Of a DNA stretch of 64,000 bases, positions 1-11,000 are shown piece by piece. The DNA lies in NCBI RefSeq assembly GCF_037076455.1, contig NZ_AP028679.1, forward strand, positions 1,441,501 through 1,505,500, given 5' to 3'. The translations under genes were made by a program, and so were the position numbers. The first letter of the stretch is position 1. The number at the start of each line of letters is the position of its first letter. Below the pieces are notes generated by a model. It did no database searches. It saw nothing but the letters and a program-made list of their open reading frames with translations, and had not been told where the DNA came from. The DNA is from Desulfoferula mesophila (GTDB lineage: Bacteria > Desulfobacterota > Desulfarculia > Desulfarculales > Desulfarculaceae).

Positions 1-3
1 GTA

Positions 4-1992
4 ATGGCTGACGATAAGGTTTTGGAGAAGAACGGGCTGTACTACCCTCCCCAGTCCTTTGTGGATAAAGCCCACATCAACAGCTTTGAGCAGTACCAGC
101 AGATGTACAAGCGCTCCATCGACGATCCGGAGGGCTTTTGGGGGGAGATGGCCCAGGGCTTCCATTGGGAGAAAACCTGGGACAAGGTACTGGAGTTCAA
201 CTATCACCGCAGCAAGGGCCCCATCAGCATCGAGTGGTACAAGGGCGCCAAGACCAACATGACCTATAACTGCATCGACCGCCACCTGGAGACCAGGGGC
301 GATCAGCCGGCCCTGCTCTGGGAAGGCAACGAACCCGGCGAAGACCGCATCATCACTTATCGTCAGCTTTATGAGCACGTTTGCAAGTTCGCCAACGTAC
401 TCAAGGGGTTCGGCATCAAAAAGGGTGACCGGGTCACCATCTACCTGCCCATGATTCCCGAACTGGCCATCTCCATGCTGGCCTGCGCCCGCATCGGGGC
501 CATCCACAGCGTGGTCTTCGGCGGTTTCTCGGCCGAGTCCCTGAAGGACCGCATCGTGGACTCCAAGTGCAGCCTGGTCATCACCAGCGACGGCACCTAC
601 CGCGGCGGCAAGGCGGTGACGCTCAAGCAAATCGCCGACGAGGCCATGGACCACTCCGAGAAGGAGGGGGTCACCGTGCCCAAGGTGGTGGTGGTGGAGC
701 GCGTGGGCGCGGGCAAGGGCATCGAGTGCCCCATGAAACAGGGCCGCGACCAGTACTGGCACGACCTGGTGGCTACGGCCGAGGGCGATTGCCCGGTGGA
801 GTGGATGGACGCCGAGGACCCCTTGTTCATCCTCTACACCAGCGGCTCCACCGGCAAGCCCAAGGGAGTGCAACACACCACCGCCGGCTACATGGTCTAC
901 GTGTCCCTGACCCACAAGTACGTGTTCGACTATCACGACGGCGACGTGTACTGGTGCACCGCCGACATCGGCTGGGTGACCGGCCACAGCTACATCCTCT
1001 ACGGGCCCCTGCTCAACGGCGCTCAGAGCCTGATGTTCGAGGGCGTGCCCACCTATCCCGACTCGGGCCGCTTCTGGGACGTGGTGGACAAGTGGAAGGT
1101 GGATATTTTCTACACCGCCCCCACCGCCATCCGGGCGGTGATGCGCATGGGCGACGACTTCGTCACCAAGTATAGCCGCAAGAGCTTGCAGTTGTTGGGC
1201 ACGGTGGGCGAGCCCATCAACCCCGAGGCCTGGCGCTGGTACAACGAGGTGGTGGGCGACAGCCACTGCCCCATCGTGGACACCTGGTGGCAAACCGAGA
1301 CCGGCGGCATCCTTATCACCCCCCTGCCGGGAGCCATCCCCACCAAGCCCGGCTCGGCCACCTTGCCGTTCTTCGGCGTGCAGCCCTGCCTGCTGGACGA
1401 CGAGGGCAAGGAGGTGGAAGGCAACGGGGTGAGCGGCCGTTTGGCCATAAAGGCCCCTTGGCCCGGTCAGCTGCGCACCACCTACGGATCCCATGAGCGC
1501 TTCGAAACGGTGTACTTCAGCGACTTCGACGGGTTCTACTTCACCGGCGACGGCGCCAAGCGCGACGAGGATGGCTACTACTGGATCACCGGCCGGGTGG
1601 ACGACGTGATCAACGTCAGCGGCCACCGCATGGGCACCGCCGAGGTGGAGAGCGCCCTGGTGAGCCATCCCACCGTGGCCGAGGCCGCGGTGGTGGGCTT
1701 CCCCCACGAGATCAAGGGCCAGGGCATCTACGCCTACGTGACCCTCAAGGTGGGCGAGGAGTACAGCGAGCAGCTCAAGAAGGACCTGGTGCTGCACGTG
1801 CGCAAGGAGATCGGGCCCATCGCCTCGCCGGACGTCATCCACTGGGCTCCCGCCCTGCCCAAGACCCGCTCGGGCAAGATCATGCGCCGCATCCTGCGCA
1901 AGATGGCCGCGGGCGAGAGCGACTTCGGCGACACCAGCACCCTGGCCGATCCCAGCGTGGTGGGCACCCTGGTGGAGATGAAAGGCAAGTAA
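4..1992 (+). CDS. acs: Acetyl-CoA synthetase (AMP-forming)
   Basis: Cytoplasmic enzyme that activates acetate to acetyl-CoA through acetyl-AMP. The 662 residues match the usual Acs length (about 650). The adenylate-forming P-loop [11 protein letters not shown] lies near residues 278-288, the [10 protein letters not shown] motif near 426-435, and the [13 protein letters not shown] hinge region near 535. The C-terminal [11 protein letters not shown] motif places the catalytic, classically acetylatable lysine at about K625. The ATG at 4 gives the normal N-terminus; anything upstream is outside the window. The gene is followed by a strong hairpin and lies close to an acetate-type symporter, a symporter-kinase sensor and an acetyl-CoA hydrolase-GNAT fusion, so acetate use is the likely role. 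The identification is firm; substrate range (acetate versus propionate) is inferred. Confidence 0.97.
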   Translation: MADDKVLEKNGLYYPPQSFVDKAHINSFEQYQQMYKRSIDDPEGFWGEMAQGFHWEKTWDKVLEFNYHRSKGPISIEWYKGAKTNMTYNCIDRHLETRGDQPALLWEGNEPGEDRIITYRQLYEHVCKFANVLKGFGIKKGDRVTIYLPMIPELAISMLACARIGAIHSVVFGGFSAESLKDRIVDSKCSLVITSDGTYRGGKAVTLKQIADEAMDHSEKEGVTVPKVVVVERVGAGKGIECPMKQGRDQYWHDLVATAEGDCPVEWMDAEDPLFILYTSGSTGKPKGVQHTTAGYMVYVSLTHKYVFDYHDGDVYWCTADIGWVTGHSYILYGPLLNGAQSLMFEGVPTYPDSGRFWDVVDKWKVDIFYTAPTAIRAVMRMGDDFVTKYSRKSLQLLGTVGEPINPEAWRWYNEVVGDSHCPIVDTWWQTETGGILITPLPGAIPTKPGSATLPFFGVQPCLLDDEGKEVEGNGVSGRLAIKAPWPGQLRTTYGSHERFETVYFSDFDGFYFTGDGAKRDEDGYYWITGRVDDVINVSGHRMGTAEVESALVSHPTVAEAAVVGFPHEIKGQGIYAYVTLKVGEEYSEQLKKDLVLHVRKEIGPIASPDVIHWAPALPKTRSGKIMRRILRKMAAGESDFGDTSTLADPSVVGTLVEMKGK

Positions 1993-1999
1993 CTCATAA

Positions 2000-2034
2000 G
2001 GGCCACCGCTCCCGGCTCTTGGGGGCGGTGGCCC
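2000..2034 (+). terminator. Strong GC hairpin after acs
   Basis: The arms GGGCCACCGC (2000-2009) and GCGGTGGCCC (2025-2034) are perfectly complementary and extend inward by CCC/GGG pairs, giving about a 13-14 bp stem with a short loop. There is no immediate T-run; a T-rich stretch begins only about 12 bases later. It could be a terminator, an mRNA 3' stabiliser, or both. Confidence 0.55.
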
Positions 2035-2111
2035 ACGCCTGATAGTTTTGTTTTCGGGCCTTGATGGGGGGCGGGGTGGAAGTTGCCCATCCGACTGCTG
2101 CGGGAGGACGC

Positions 2112-4040
2112 ATGGCCAGGGTCGCTTCGGCCAAAAAACCAACCCAGGAAACCTTGCTGGCCTTTTTGCTGGACACCCCGCCTTTCCAGGAGCTGGGGCG
2201 GGCCGGCCTGGAATCGGTGCTGGGCAATATCACCAGCCAGCGCTTCAAGGCCGGCGAGCTGATTCTGCAGTCCGGGCAGACCCAGGTCACCCATCTGCTG
2301 GTGATCTACCAAGGCAAGGTCCGCTTGTTTCTGCCGGGGCAGGACGGCTCGGAAAACCTGCAGGATTTGCGCGGCCCGGGCGAGACCCTGGGGGCCCTGG
2401 GCATATTTCGGGAGAGCCTTTCCAACCTCAACGCCGAGGCGGTGGAAGACACCCTGTGCCTACTTATCCCCCGCGAAGATTTTCTGCACCTTACTGAAAG
2501 AAGCGCCCGCTTTTCCCAGTTTTACTTGAAGTACCTTTCCGAACACTACGTGGGCAAGGCTCTCACGGAGCTGCGCCGCCCCCACACGGCCACCTCCAGC
2601 GAGGGCGCCCTCTATCTGTTCAGCGCCCAGGTGGGAGACCTGGTGCGGCGTCACCCGGAGATGATCGGGGCCGATCAGCCCATACAGGCCGCCGCCGCCC
2701 AACTCACCAGCGGCAGGGTGGGAGCCATACTGGTCAACGATGCCCGGGGCGAGGTGGTGGGGGTGGTCACCGACCGGGATCTTCGGCGGGTGGTCACCGA
2801 CGGACTGGATCACCAGGCGCCGGTGAGTTCCGTGATGAGCACCCCGGTGCACACCATTGGCTTTCACACCATCTGCTTTGACGCCCTGCTGGAGATGCTC
2901 AGGCGCAAGGTGCACCACCTGGCCATCGAGCGCCGGGGCAAGATCGAGGGCGTGGTCAGCGGTCACGACCTCATGGTGGCCCAGGGTTCCAGCCCCTTTT
3001 ATCTGCTGCGCGAGATACTAACCGCCGAAGGCTTCGACGAGATCTACGACCTCTCGCGCCGGGTGCCCCTGGTGGTGCGCTCGCTCATCTACGAGGGGGC
3101 TCGGCCGGGCAACATCACCCGCATGATCACCCTGCTCAACGACTACCTGCTGGAGCGGGTGTTGAGCCTCTTGCAGGCGGAGTTGGGCACCCCGCCCGCG
3201 CCCTATTGCTGGCTGCTCATGGGCAGCGAGGGACGCAAGGAGCAGACCTTCCGTACCGACCAGGACAACGGCCTGCTATACGCCGACCCAAAAAGCCCGG
3301 CCCACGCCAAGCAGTGCGACGAGTATTTCACCGCCTTCGCCAGCCGGGCCATCGACCACCTGGTGGCCTGCGGTTTTCCCCGCTGCCCCGGCGACATGAT
3401 GGCCTCCAACCCCCTGTGGCGTCAGCCCTACACCAAGTGGCGGGAGTTGTTCGACCGCTGGATTCGCCGGCCCGAGCCCAAAGAGGTCCTTTACGCCACC
3501 ATCTTCTTCGACTTCCGCCCCGGCCACGGGGAGCTGTCTTTGGGCGAACGGTTGCGCGACCACCTGACCAAACAGGTGCGCGGGCAGGATGTTTTCCTGC
3601 GCCTGTTGGCCAAGGACACCTTGACCACGCCGTCGCCTTTGACCATGTTCCGCAACTTCGTGGTGGAGAAAAAGGGCGAGCACAAGAACAAGATCGATCT
3701 CAAGACCAAGGGGCTGGTGCCCTTCGTGGACTTCGCCCGGGTGCTTTCCCTGGCCCACGGCATCAAGGAAACCAACACCCTGGAGCGGTTGCAGCTTTTG
3801 GGGGAGGGCGGGCACATCAGCCCGGAACTGACCACGGAAGCCATGCAGGCCTACGAATTCCAGATGCAGCTCAGGCTGATGCATCAGCAGCGCCTGGACG
3901 AGGAGGGCTTGCCCCCCAACAACTACCTGGACCCCAGCGAACTTTCCGACCTGGAGCGCCATACGCTCAAGGACGCCTTCGCGGTAACGGGGGAATTGAA
4001 GGCGGCCCTCAAGGAAGAGTTCCGGTTGAATCTTGGATAG
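2112..4040 (+). CDS. cNMP-binding / CBS / DUF294 nucleotidyltransferase-like signalling protein
   Basis: A 642-residue cytoplasmic protein with a cyclic-nucleotide-binding-like domain (about residues 15-130), a tandem CBS pair (about 175-300) and a DUF294 module with a GlnD-like nucleotidyltransferase signature (GSEGRKEQTFRTDQDNG, about 371-387), followed by its C-terminal helical domain. I chose the ATG at 2112 because GGGAGG sits 4 bases upstream; an in-frame ATG at 2061 lacks such a site. Proteins of this architecture often lie next to acs or ActP-type permease genes, and here it directly follows acs. It is probably a regulator of acetate metabolism or transport that senses nucleotides. 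The modified target, if any, is unknown. Confidence 0.85.
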   Translation: MARVASAKKPTQETLLAFLLDTPPFQELGRAGLESVLGNITSQRFKAGELILQSGQTQVTHLLVIYQGKVRLFLPGQDGSENLQDLRGPGETLGALGIFRESLSNLNAEAVEDTLCLLIPREDFLHLTERSARFSQFYLKYLSEHYVGKALTELRRPHTATSSEGALYLFSAQVGDLVRRHPEMIGADQPIQAAAAQLTSGRVGAILVNDARGEVVGVVTDRDLRRVVTDGLDHQAPVSSVMSTPVHTIGFHTICFDALLEMLRRKVHHLAIERRGKIEGVVSGHDLMVAQGSSPFYLLREILTAEGFDEIYDLSRRVPLVVRSLIYEGARPGNITRMITLLNDYLLERVLSLLQAELGTPPAPYCWLLMGSEGRKEQTFRTDQDNGLLYADPKSPAHAKQCDEYFTAFASRAIDHLVACGFPRCPGDMMASNPLWRQPYTKWRELFDRWIRRPEPKEVLYATIFFDFRPGHGELSLGERLRDHLTKQVRGQDVFLRLLAKDTLTTPSPLTMFRNFVVEKKGEHKNKIDLKTKGLVPFVDFARVLSLAHGIKETNTLERLQLLGEGGHISPELTTEAMQAYEFQMQLRLMHQQRLDEEGLPPNNYLDPSELSDLERHTLKDAFAVTGELKAALKEEFRLNLG

Positions 4041-4052
4041 GGCTTGTCCGGG

Positions 4053-4883
4053 CTAGGGGCCCGGCGTTGTCATGCGGCGCAACAGGGCCGCGGCTTTTTC
4101 ATCGCCCTTGTCCGCCGCCTCCCGGAGAGCGGGCAAGGCGTCGCGTTTCATCTCTTGCAGCAGTAGACCGCTTTTTGTGCGGGTGCAGTCCAGAACCGGG
4201 TCCACCGAACGACCGCCCAGGCTTAGCCCCGCCACCAGGGCGGGCGCGGCCTCCATTCCCAGGTCGCGCAGCTTGTTCTGGGCGATTCGCTGATCCGCCT
4301 CGCTGCCGATGCATAGGCGCAGGATGAGATCTTTGGGCCCGGCCAAGCTCTGCCAGCCCTGGTTTTGGTACCAGGCGTCTCCGCCCAGAATCACCAGCCA
4401 CAGCACCATGACCCCCAAGGCCAGCCGGCCAATCGGCGCGGGCGCGGTGTGGCGGGCCAACCACATGGTTCTTAGCACCACCAAGCCCAAGGTAAAGGCG
4501 ATCAGGACCAGGACCAGCTGTGGCGACAGGAGCATCAGGGGCTCCAGGGCCTCGCCCAGGCTGTTTATGGGATTGTATTGCCAATATGCCAATAGCGGCC
4601 GCAGGAATGCGATGATGAAGAACACTATGGCCGCCAGACAGGCAGCTAGGGCGGGAAGGCCCGCCCACCAGCGGGCCTTGCGCAACAGGTAGCCCAGGGC
4701 GAACAACTCCACCGCCACGGCCAACAGCCCCCAAAACCCCAGTTTGGCGTTTTGCAGCAGGTTGGTGGGTTCCGCGGCCAGGGCCACGACCAGCACCGCC
4801 AGACCCGGCGCGGCGGCGGCCAGGCCGCCCTTGAGCAGGGTCTTGGAGGTCACCTCTTCCGGCGTCAAGATTCTTTTCTGCAT
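4053..4883 (-). CDS. Membrane protein of unknown function with C-terminal soluble domain
   Basis: I do not recognise the family. The 276 residues show five likely transmembrane helices in the first two thirds (around residues 15-40, 47-65, 72-98, 115-140 and 150-170). A soluble tail of about 100 residues follows, with helical, HEAT-like character (MEAAPALVAGL, MKRDALPALREAADKG). The ATG at 4883 is preferred over an upstream start because GTGAGG lies 3 bases upstream. It runs convergently toward the DUF294 gene with a gap of about 12 bases. Function cannot be assigned. Confidence 0.7.
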   Translation of the reverse strand: MQKRILTPEEVTSKTLLKGGLAAAAPGLAVLVVALAAEPTNLLQNAKLGFWGLLAVAVELFALGYLLRKARWWAGLPALAACLAAIVFFIIAFLRPLLAYWQYNPINSLGEALEPLMLLSPQLVLVLIAFTLGLVVLRTMWLARHTAPAPIGRLALGVMVLWLVILGGDAWYQNQGWQSLAGPKDLILRLCIGSEADQRIAQNKLRDLGMEAAPALVAGLSLGGRSVDPVLDCTRTKSGLLLQEMKRDALPALREAADKGDEKAAALLRRMTTPGP

Positions 4884-4923
4884 GGTCCTCACTTTAGATG
4901 CATAGCGGGCCGGTGGGCAAGTC

Positions 4924-4960
4924 AAAAGCAGGGCGCACCGGATAGCTCCGGTGCGCCCTG
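4924..4960 (-). terminator. Intrinsic terminator of the symporter operon
   Basis: A perfect 14-bp stem (CAGGGCGCACCGGA at 4929-4942 pairing with 4947-4960) and a 4-base loop. Read on the minus strand it is followed directly by CTTTTG. It lies just downstream of the symporter stop codon at 4997. Confidence 0.85.
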
Positions 4961-4996
4961 GCTGGGGTTTTCACGTCTTGCGGGTCTCGTTTCTTC

Positions 4997-6790
4997 CTAG
5001 TGGTCCGTGGCCTCGCCGGAGCCCCTGGGGATGCGCACGCTCTCCACCAGCTCCTGGATCTCCTCAGGCGGAGCCTTGGTGAAGGAGCTGACGACCAGGG
5101 TGATCACCAGGTTGATGATCATGCCGATGGTGCCGATGCCCTCGGGGGTGATACCCAGGAACCAGTTACCCACACCCATGAACTTGGTCTGGATGATGTA
5201 GATACCGGTGAACAGGATACCCGCGATCATGCCGCAGATGGCGCCTTCCCGCGTGGTCTTCTTGTAGAAGATACCTAGCAAGATGACCGGGAAGATGCTC
5301 GAGGCAGCCAAGCCGAAGGCGAAGGCCACCACCTGGGCCACGAACGCTGGAGGGTAGATTCCAAAGTAGCCGGCCAGAACGATGGCCAAGCCGATGAAGA
5401 TACGGGCCACCAGCACGCGCTGTTTCTCCGTTGCCTGCGGGTTGATGACTCGATAGTAGAAGTCGTGGCTGATGGAGGACGACACCGCCAACAGCAGACC
5501 GGCCGCAGTGGATAAGGCGGCCGCCAAACCACCGGCCGCGACCAGGCCGACCACCCAGGCGGACAGACCTCCGATCTCCGGGCTGGCCAACACCATGATA
5601 TCCCGGTCCACGTAAAGCTCGTTTTTGTTGTCGGTGACCTTATTGTTCAGCAGGGGCTGGCCGTACTTGCCCAGTACCCGCTTGCCGTCGGCGATCTTGA
5701 AGTTGGGACGGCCCACAAAGGCCGCGCCCGGACGGTATTGAATTATGCCGTCTCCGTTCTTGTCCACCCAGGCTACCAGGCCGGGCTTTTGCCAGTTGGT
5801 ATACCATTGGGGCCGCTCAGAGTATGGCTTGTCCTCCAATGTGTTGATCATGTTATAGCGGGCGAAGGCCGCCACCGCCGGAGCGGTGGTGTAGAGGATG
5901 GCGATGAACAGCAGGGCCCAGCCGGCGCTGGCCCGGGCCTGACGCACGCCGGGCACCGTGTAGAAACGGATGATGACGTGGGGCAGACCGGCGGTGCCCA
6001 CCATCAGGGCGAAGGTGATGCACAGCACGTTGAGCATGTTGGTGTTCACCGTGGCGAAGGTCGCCGTGTACTGCACAAAGCCTAAATCTTTAGCTATGAT
6101 GTTCAGGGTGTCCAGCAGGTACTTGCCCGCGTCGGCGTGGCCGGCGGCGATGGTGCTGCCGAAGCCGATTTGGGGAATGGGGATCCCGGTGACCTTCATG
6201 GAGATGGCGATGGCGGGAATCAGGTAGGCGAGGATCAGCACGCAGTACTGACACACCTGGGTCCAGGTGATTCCCTTCATGCCGCCCAGGGCCGCGTAGA
6301 TGAACACGATACACATACCGATGATGACACCGGTGTTGATGTCCACCTCTAGGAAGCGGCTGAAGACCACGCCCACGCCGCGCATCTGGCCGCAGACGTA
6401 GGTGTAGGACACGAACACGGTACATGCCGCGGCCACCAGGCGGGCCGCGTTGGAATAGTAACGGTCGCCCACGAAGTCGGGCACCGTGTACTTTCCAAAT
6501 TTACGAAGGTACGGAGCCAGCAGCAGGGCCAGCAGCACGTAGCCGCCGGTCCAGCCCATCAGGTAGTAGGCCCCCGGATAGCCGAGGAAGCTGATGAGTC
6601 CGGCCATGGAGATGAAGCTTGCCGCGCTCATCCAGTCCGCGGCCGTGGCCATGCCGTTGGCCACCGGCGGCACGCCCATGCCGGCGACGTAGAAGCCCTT
6701 GGTGTCGGACACGCGGGACCGCCACGCCACGTAGATGTAAAGGGCAAAGGTGAATCCGACGAATATGTAAGTCCAACCTAGAATACCCAT
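4997..6790 (-). CDS. Sodium:solute symporter, ActP-like (VC_2705-type subfamily)
   Basis: Inner-membrane Na+-coupled permease of the solute:sodium symporter (SSS) family. The 597 residues have about 13 hydrophobic helices and SSS signatures such as GMATAADWMSAASFISMAG (residues about 44-62) and the segment GGLAAALSTAAGLLLAVSSS near residue 425. A long hydrophilic insert (about residues 300-390), typical of this subfamily, separates the middle helices. It is preceded 10 bases upstream by its small DUF4212 partner, with which it probably forms a two-gene transporter. Position between acs and the CrbS/CrbR-like system makes acetate or another short carboxylate the likely substrate; this is inference. 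Confidence 0.9.
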   Translation of the reverse strand: MGILGWTYIFVGFTFALYIYVAWRSRVSDTKGFYVAGMGVPPVANGMATAADWMSAASFISMAGLISFLGYPGAYYLMGWTGGYVLLALLLAPYLRKFGKYTVPDFVGDRYYSNAARLVAAACTVFVSYTYVCGQMRGVGVVFSRFLEVDINTGVIIGMCIVFIYAALGGMKGITWTQVCQYCVLILAYLIPAIAISMKVTGIPIPQIGFGSTIAAGHADAGKYLLDTLNIIAKDLGFVQYTATFATVNTNMLNVLCITFALMVGTAGLPHVIIRFYTVPGVRQARASAGWALLFIAILYTTAPAVAAFARYNMINTLEDKPYSERPQWYTNWQKPGLVAWVDKNGDGIIQYRPGAAFVGRPNFKIADGKRVLGKYGQPLLNNKVTDNKNELYVDRDIMVLASPEIGGLSAWVVGLVAAGGLAAALSTAAGLLLAVSSSISHDFYYRVINPQATEKQRVLVARIFIGLAIVLAGYFGIYPPAFVAQVVAFAFGLAASSIFPVILLGIFYKKTTREGAICGMIAGILFTGIYIIQTKFMGVGNWFLGITPEGIGTIGMIINLVITLVVSSFTKAPPEEIQELVESVRIPRGSGEATDH

Positions 6791-6800
6791 GGCTTACCCC

Positions 6801-7052
6801 CTATTCATCCACGTCGTATTCGCGGTCTAGCCTGCGCATCAACTTGCAGTAAACAAGGATGAGCAGCACGAATACGTAGATGGAGCCCTGCTGGGCGAAC
6901 CAGAAGCCCAGGGGGAACCCGCCCAAGTGGATAGTGTTGAGCGGGTTGACCAAGATGATGCCCAGGCCATAGGACACAAAGGCCCATATGGCCAACAGCC
7001 AAATCATGATGCGAATGTTTTTGCGCCAATACTCCTTTAAATCTTTACTCAC
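6801..7052 (-). CDS. DUF4212 small subunit of the sodium:solute symporter
   Basis: An 83-residue protein with two transmembrane helices (about 13-35 and 50-72) and a basic N-terminus (SKDLKEYWRKN), as in the DUF4212 'solute:sodium symporter small subunit' family, always encoded next to an SSS permease. It starts with GTG at 7052, with AAAGGAGG 5-6 bases upstream. It is the first gene of the symporter operon. Confidence 0.88.
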   Translation of the reverse strand: MSKDLKEYWRKNIRIMIWLLAIWAFVSYGLGIILVNPLNTIHLGGFPLGFWFAQQGSIYVFVLLILVYCKLMRRLDREYDVDE

Positions 7053-7382
7053 CTAGCCCTCCTTTCCCGAGAGTCGTAACTTACCCGGCTCCGTGGGGAT
7101 GGCTGGCCCGTGGCGGCGGTATTGAAGGGCTATGGCGGCGGGCGATGGGGCGGGAAGCGGCTATATGAAAGGGGCCCGCCGTCGTTCGGAGCCCTTCATC
7201 GGTGGGGAGCGTCGTTGCACGCGACGCCCCGAGCCTGTTACGGCCGCTGCTAATGCGAGGCCAGCTTCCCTGAGCATCATGGTAGGAAAACGGCCCGGGG
7301 GGGGGCCATGGGGGGAAACCCGTAAATAGGGGGGGAATGGCCCTACTTTTTCACAAAGTAGGCGGCTGGGGGCCCGCTAGTG
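7053..7382. promoter_or_regulatory. Structured 330-base intergenic region upstream of the symporter operon
   Basis: No credible gene here. As the 5' region of the minus-strand symporter operon it must carry that promoter, but I could not pick a convincing -10/-35. Several hairpins are visible: GCGTCG/CGACGC with flanking GGG/CCC (7205-7230), an imperfect ATGAAAGGG...CCCTTCAT pair (about 7165-7200), and CCTACTTT/AAAGTAGG (7342-7362), which lies just beyond the regulator's stop codon and may end that transcript. No riboswitch class is recognised. Confidence 0.4.
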
Positions 7383-8057
7383 CTAATTTTCCCATAGTTG
7401 CGGGTCGATTATGCCGATACGGATGGCCATTTTGACCAGTTCCAGGCGGTCCTTGAGCCCCAGCTTCTTCATTATGTTGGTGCGGTGCTTTTCCACCGTC
7501 TTGGGGCTGACGCAGAGCACGTCGGCGATCTGATTGGTGCTGTTGCCCTCGGCCACCAGGCGAAAAACCTGCTGCTCGCGCTCGGACAAAAGATCGTAGC
7601 CCTTAACCGCCGGGGCCTGCTTGCGGCTGTCCAGGTAGGCGTTCACCACTTCGGCCTTGATCTTGGAGCTGAGGAAATACTCCCCCTGATGGGCGGCGCG
7701 CACCGCCTTGATCACGTCTTCGGTGGGCGAGGCCTTGAGCACGTAGCCCAGGGCGCCGCCGTCCAAGACCCGGTGCACGAAGGTGTCCTTGCTGTGCATG
7801 GTCAGCACCACCACCTGGCAGGAGGGCACCGCGTCCTTGATCAGGTTCACCGCCTCCAGGCCGCTGACCCCGGGCATGCCGATATCCAACAGCAGCACGT
7901 CCGGCCGGAGCGTCTTGGCCATTTCCAGGGCTTCCAGGCCGTCGCCGGCCTCGCCCACCACCTCCATGTCCTCCTGGGCTCCCACCAGTTGGCGGATGCC
8001 CTCGCGCACGATGGCGTGGTCGTCGGCTATGAGAACCTTGATGGTTTTACGGCTCAA
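7383..8057 (-). CDS. LuxR/NarL-family response regulator (CrbR-like)
   Basis: Cytoplasmic transcription regulator of 224 residues: receiver domain (IADDHAIVREG, phospho-acceptor Asp in DVLLLDIGMPG near residue 56) and a C-terminal LuxR helix-turn-helix (LSEREQQVFRLVAEG...VSPKTVEKHRTNIMKKLG). I set the start at TTG 8057: GGAGGG lies 4 bases upstream and the codon overlaps the kinase stop as TTGA, the usual translational coupling. It is the output partner of the upstream symporter-kinase. In Vibrio and Pseudomonas the analogous CrbSR/MxtR-ErdR pairs control acs; the local acs and symporter genes are the obvious candidate targets here. Confidence 0.9.
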   Translation of the reverse strand: MSRKTIKVLIADDHAIVREGIRQLVGAQEDMEVVGEAGDGLEALEMAKTLRPDVLLLDIGMPGVSGLEAVNLIKDAVPSCQVVVLTMHSKDTFVHRVLDGGALGYVLKASPTEDVIKAVRAAHQGEYFLSSKIKAEVVNAYLDSRKQAPAVKGYDLLSEREQQVFRLVAEGNSTNQIADVLCVSPKTVEKHRTNIMKKLGLKDRLELVKMAIRIGIIDPQLWEN

Positions 8058-11000
8058 GCTTCCCTCCAAATCCGGGGCAGGTCCTCGGGGGCCGGTTCGC
8101 TTTCCAGGGGAGGCCGCTCCGGCAAGGCCACCCGTATGGTGCAGCCCTTGCCTGGCGCGGAACGGATGTCTATGGAGCCGCCCACCGAGGCCACGCGCTC
8201 GCGCATGCTGATCAGGCCGATGCCCTGGCGGCGTTCCAGGCTGGGGTGCTGCTCAGAGGGGTCGAAGCCCCCGCCTTTGTCGCTAATGACCATGATGGCC
8301 GTGGGATGGCTGTAGGTCAGGTTGATGCTCACCCGGTCGGCCTTGGCGTGCTTGACCACGTTGTTGAGCGCCTCCTGCATTATACGATACAAGACGATCT
8401 CCACCCGTGGGTCAAGTCTTCTTTTAAATCCAACCGCTTCGAATTTTATCTCCAGGGGGGCTCGCTGGGCCAGTTCGCGCACGTACCACTCCAGGGTGGG
8501 GATGAGCCCCAGGTGGTCCAGCATGTCCGGCCGGAGGTCGCTGGAGATCTTGCGCACGTTTTCGGCCAACTCCTCGATGGTGTTGGTCAGCGACTCGCAG
8601 CGAGCCTGCTGCTCCTCGAGTTGGGAGGGCAAGGAGCCCGCCAGGGAGCGGACTCCCAGGTGCAGGGCGCTGAGCGACTGGCCGAACTCGTCGTGCAGGT
8701 CGGCGGCCAGGCGTTTGCGCTCCTCTTCGCTGCCCTGGATAAGCCTTCGGGAAAGCTGGCGAATTTCGTCCTCGTGCCGCCGCCGCTCGGTCACGTCGCG
8801 CAGGTAGGCCAGGTTCACGGTGCGCCCCTTGTACAAAACGCTGGTGGCGCTGACCGCGATGAACAACGAGGTGCCGTCCTTGCGCAGTCCCCTGAAGTCG
8901 TAGCGGGCCACGGCCGGGCGGCCGTCACGGCCGGTGGCGCTGATTTCCACCACCCGTTCCCGGTCCTGGGGGTGCACGATGGCGGTGAGGGAGCGCCCCA
9001 CGATCTCCCGCCGGGAGCGGTAGCCGAACATCTCGGCGAACTTGTGGTTCACATACCACAGGGTGTTGTCCTTGATGAGCACCACCCCGTCGTTGGAATA
9101 TTCGATGGCCGTGCGGTAGCGCTCCTCGCTTTCCCGAACTTGCTGCTCGGCCAGCTTGCGCCGCAATATCTGGTTTTGCAGCTCCACCACCTTTTCTTCC
9201 AGCTCCTCGGCGTGGCGGTTGGCCAACTCGTGGCGCTCCTGCAAAAAATTGATGCGCCGCTTGAGATCCTCGGGCCGGGCCCGGAGGCCGGCCAGGATTT
9301 CGCCGTAGACCTCGCTCAACTCCTGGCTTTCCCTGGGGGTGAACACCCCGGCCGAGGCCAGGGCCCGGTGGGCCCCGGCGGTGCCCACCACGCCGGCCAG
9401 GTTTTTCTCCACCTCGTTGTACAGCTCGGCCAACTCGGTGATGGAGATGCGCTCCCGGTCCATGAGGCCGGTTTCGCGCAGGCATTTTTCGGTTACCGCG
9501 GCCGCCCCGGCGGCCTCGAAATAGCGCAGCAAGAGGTTCTCGATGCGCCGCCGCTTGTCGGCCAGGCTTATGTAGGCCTCATGGCGGCCGCCCCGGCTCA
9601 GCACCGTCTCGTCGATGAGGGCTCCCACGAAGGCCTCTGCGTCGCGCTGGGTCTCCTGCTCCGGGCGCTGGGTCAGCGAGCCCAGGATGTACAGCCCCAG
9701 GTTGGCCAGCAGGCTCCAGAACACGCTGTGGCTCACCGGGTCCATGCCGCTGACTCCGAACAGCTGCTCGGGCCTGAGGAAGCTCAGATGCCAGGGGCCC
9801 TCGTTGAGCAGGTGGAGGGAGAACCAGCCGCCGGTGATCAGGGCGGGCAGCAGCATGGTGTAGGCCCACACCAAAAAACCGGCCGTGAGCCCCCACATGG
9901 CCCCCCGGCTGTTGGCCTGGCGCCAGAAGATGCCGCCCACGATGGCCGGGGCGAACTGCAGCACCGCGGCAAAGGAGATGATGCCGATGTTCACCAGCAT
10001 CACCTGGCCCCCCACCAGGCGCTCGAACCAATAGCCCATGAGGATGAAGCAGGTCACCGCCAGCCAGCGGGACTTGAGCAGGTGGCGCTCGATGAAGCCC
10101 AGGGCGGGAATCCAGTCCACCAGGGGCAACAGCAGGTGGTTGCTGATCATGGTGGCCATGGTCATGGAGGTGATGAGCACCATGCTGGTGGCCGCGCTGA
10201 ACCCGCCCAAAAACACCAGCAGGGTCAGCAGGGAATGGCCGCTGCTCAGGGGAAGCTGCAACACGAAGGTGTCCGCCTGTTCCAGGGGCAGGCCGCTGAC
10301 CAGCCCGGCCAAGGCGATGGGGTAGGCGAAGATGGTGATGAGCAGCATGTACAGCGGGAACATCCACATGGCTTTTTTGATGTGGTCTTCGTTTTGGTTT
10401 TCCACCACCGCGATGTGGAACTGACGGGGCAGGAAAAGCACCGCGCTGCCCGCCAGGATCAGATAGCTGCCCCAGGTGATGAAGCTGATGCTCTGGGGCT
10501 TGAGCTGGGCTCCCCGCGGGGTCTCGGTCAGGGCGGCGTATCGGGTGAAGATGTCGCCGAAGCCGTCGAAGAGCTGGTAGACCACGAACACCCCGGCGGC
10601 CATGAACAGCACCAGCTTGACCAAGCCCTCGGCGGCCACGGCCATGACGATGCCTTCGTGGCGCTCGGTGGGGTCCAGGCGGCGCACGCCGAAGATGATG
10701 GTGAACACCACCATGAGGGCCATGACGATGGGGCCCACGTGGCTGCCGATCCAGGCGCTGGCCACACCGGTGTCCTGGGTGATCATGTCAAAGGTGGTGA
10801 GCACCGCCTTGAGCTGCAGGGCGATGTAGGGCATGGTGCCCACCAGGGCGATCAAGGTGGCCAGGCCGGCCAGGGGCACCGATTTCTCGTAGCGGGCCCC
10901 GATGAAGTCGGCGATGGAGGTGATGTGGTGGTTGGTCTTGATGCGCACCAGCTTGCGCAACAGCCCCCACCAGAAGATCACCACCATGGTGGGTCCCAGG

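Noticed and set aside
7132-7329. Small plus-strand ORF in the 330-base intergenic region
   Set aside because: No ribosome site of note, Arg/Gly/Pro-rich sequence typical of random frames in GC-rich DNA.
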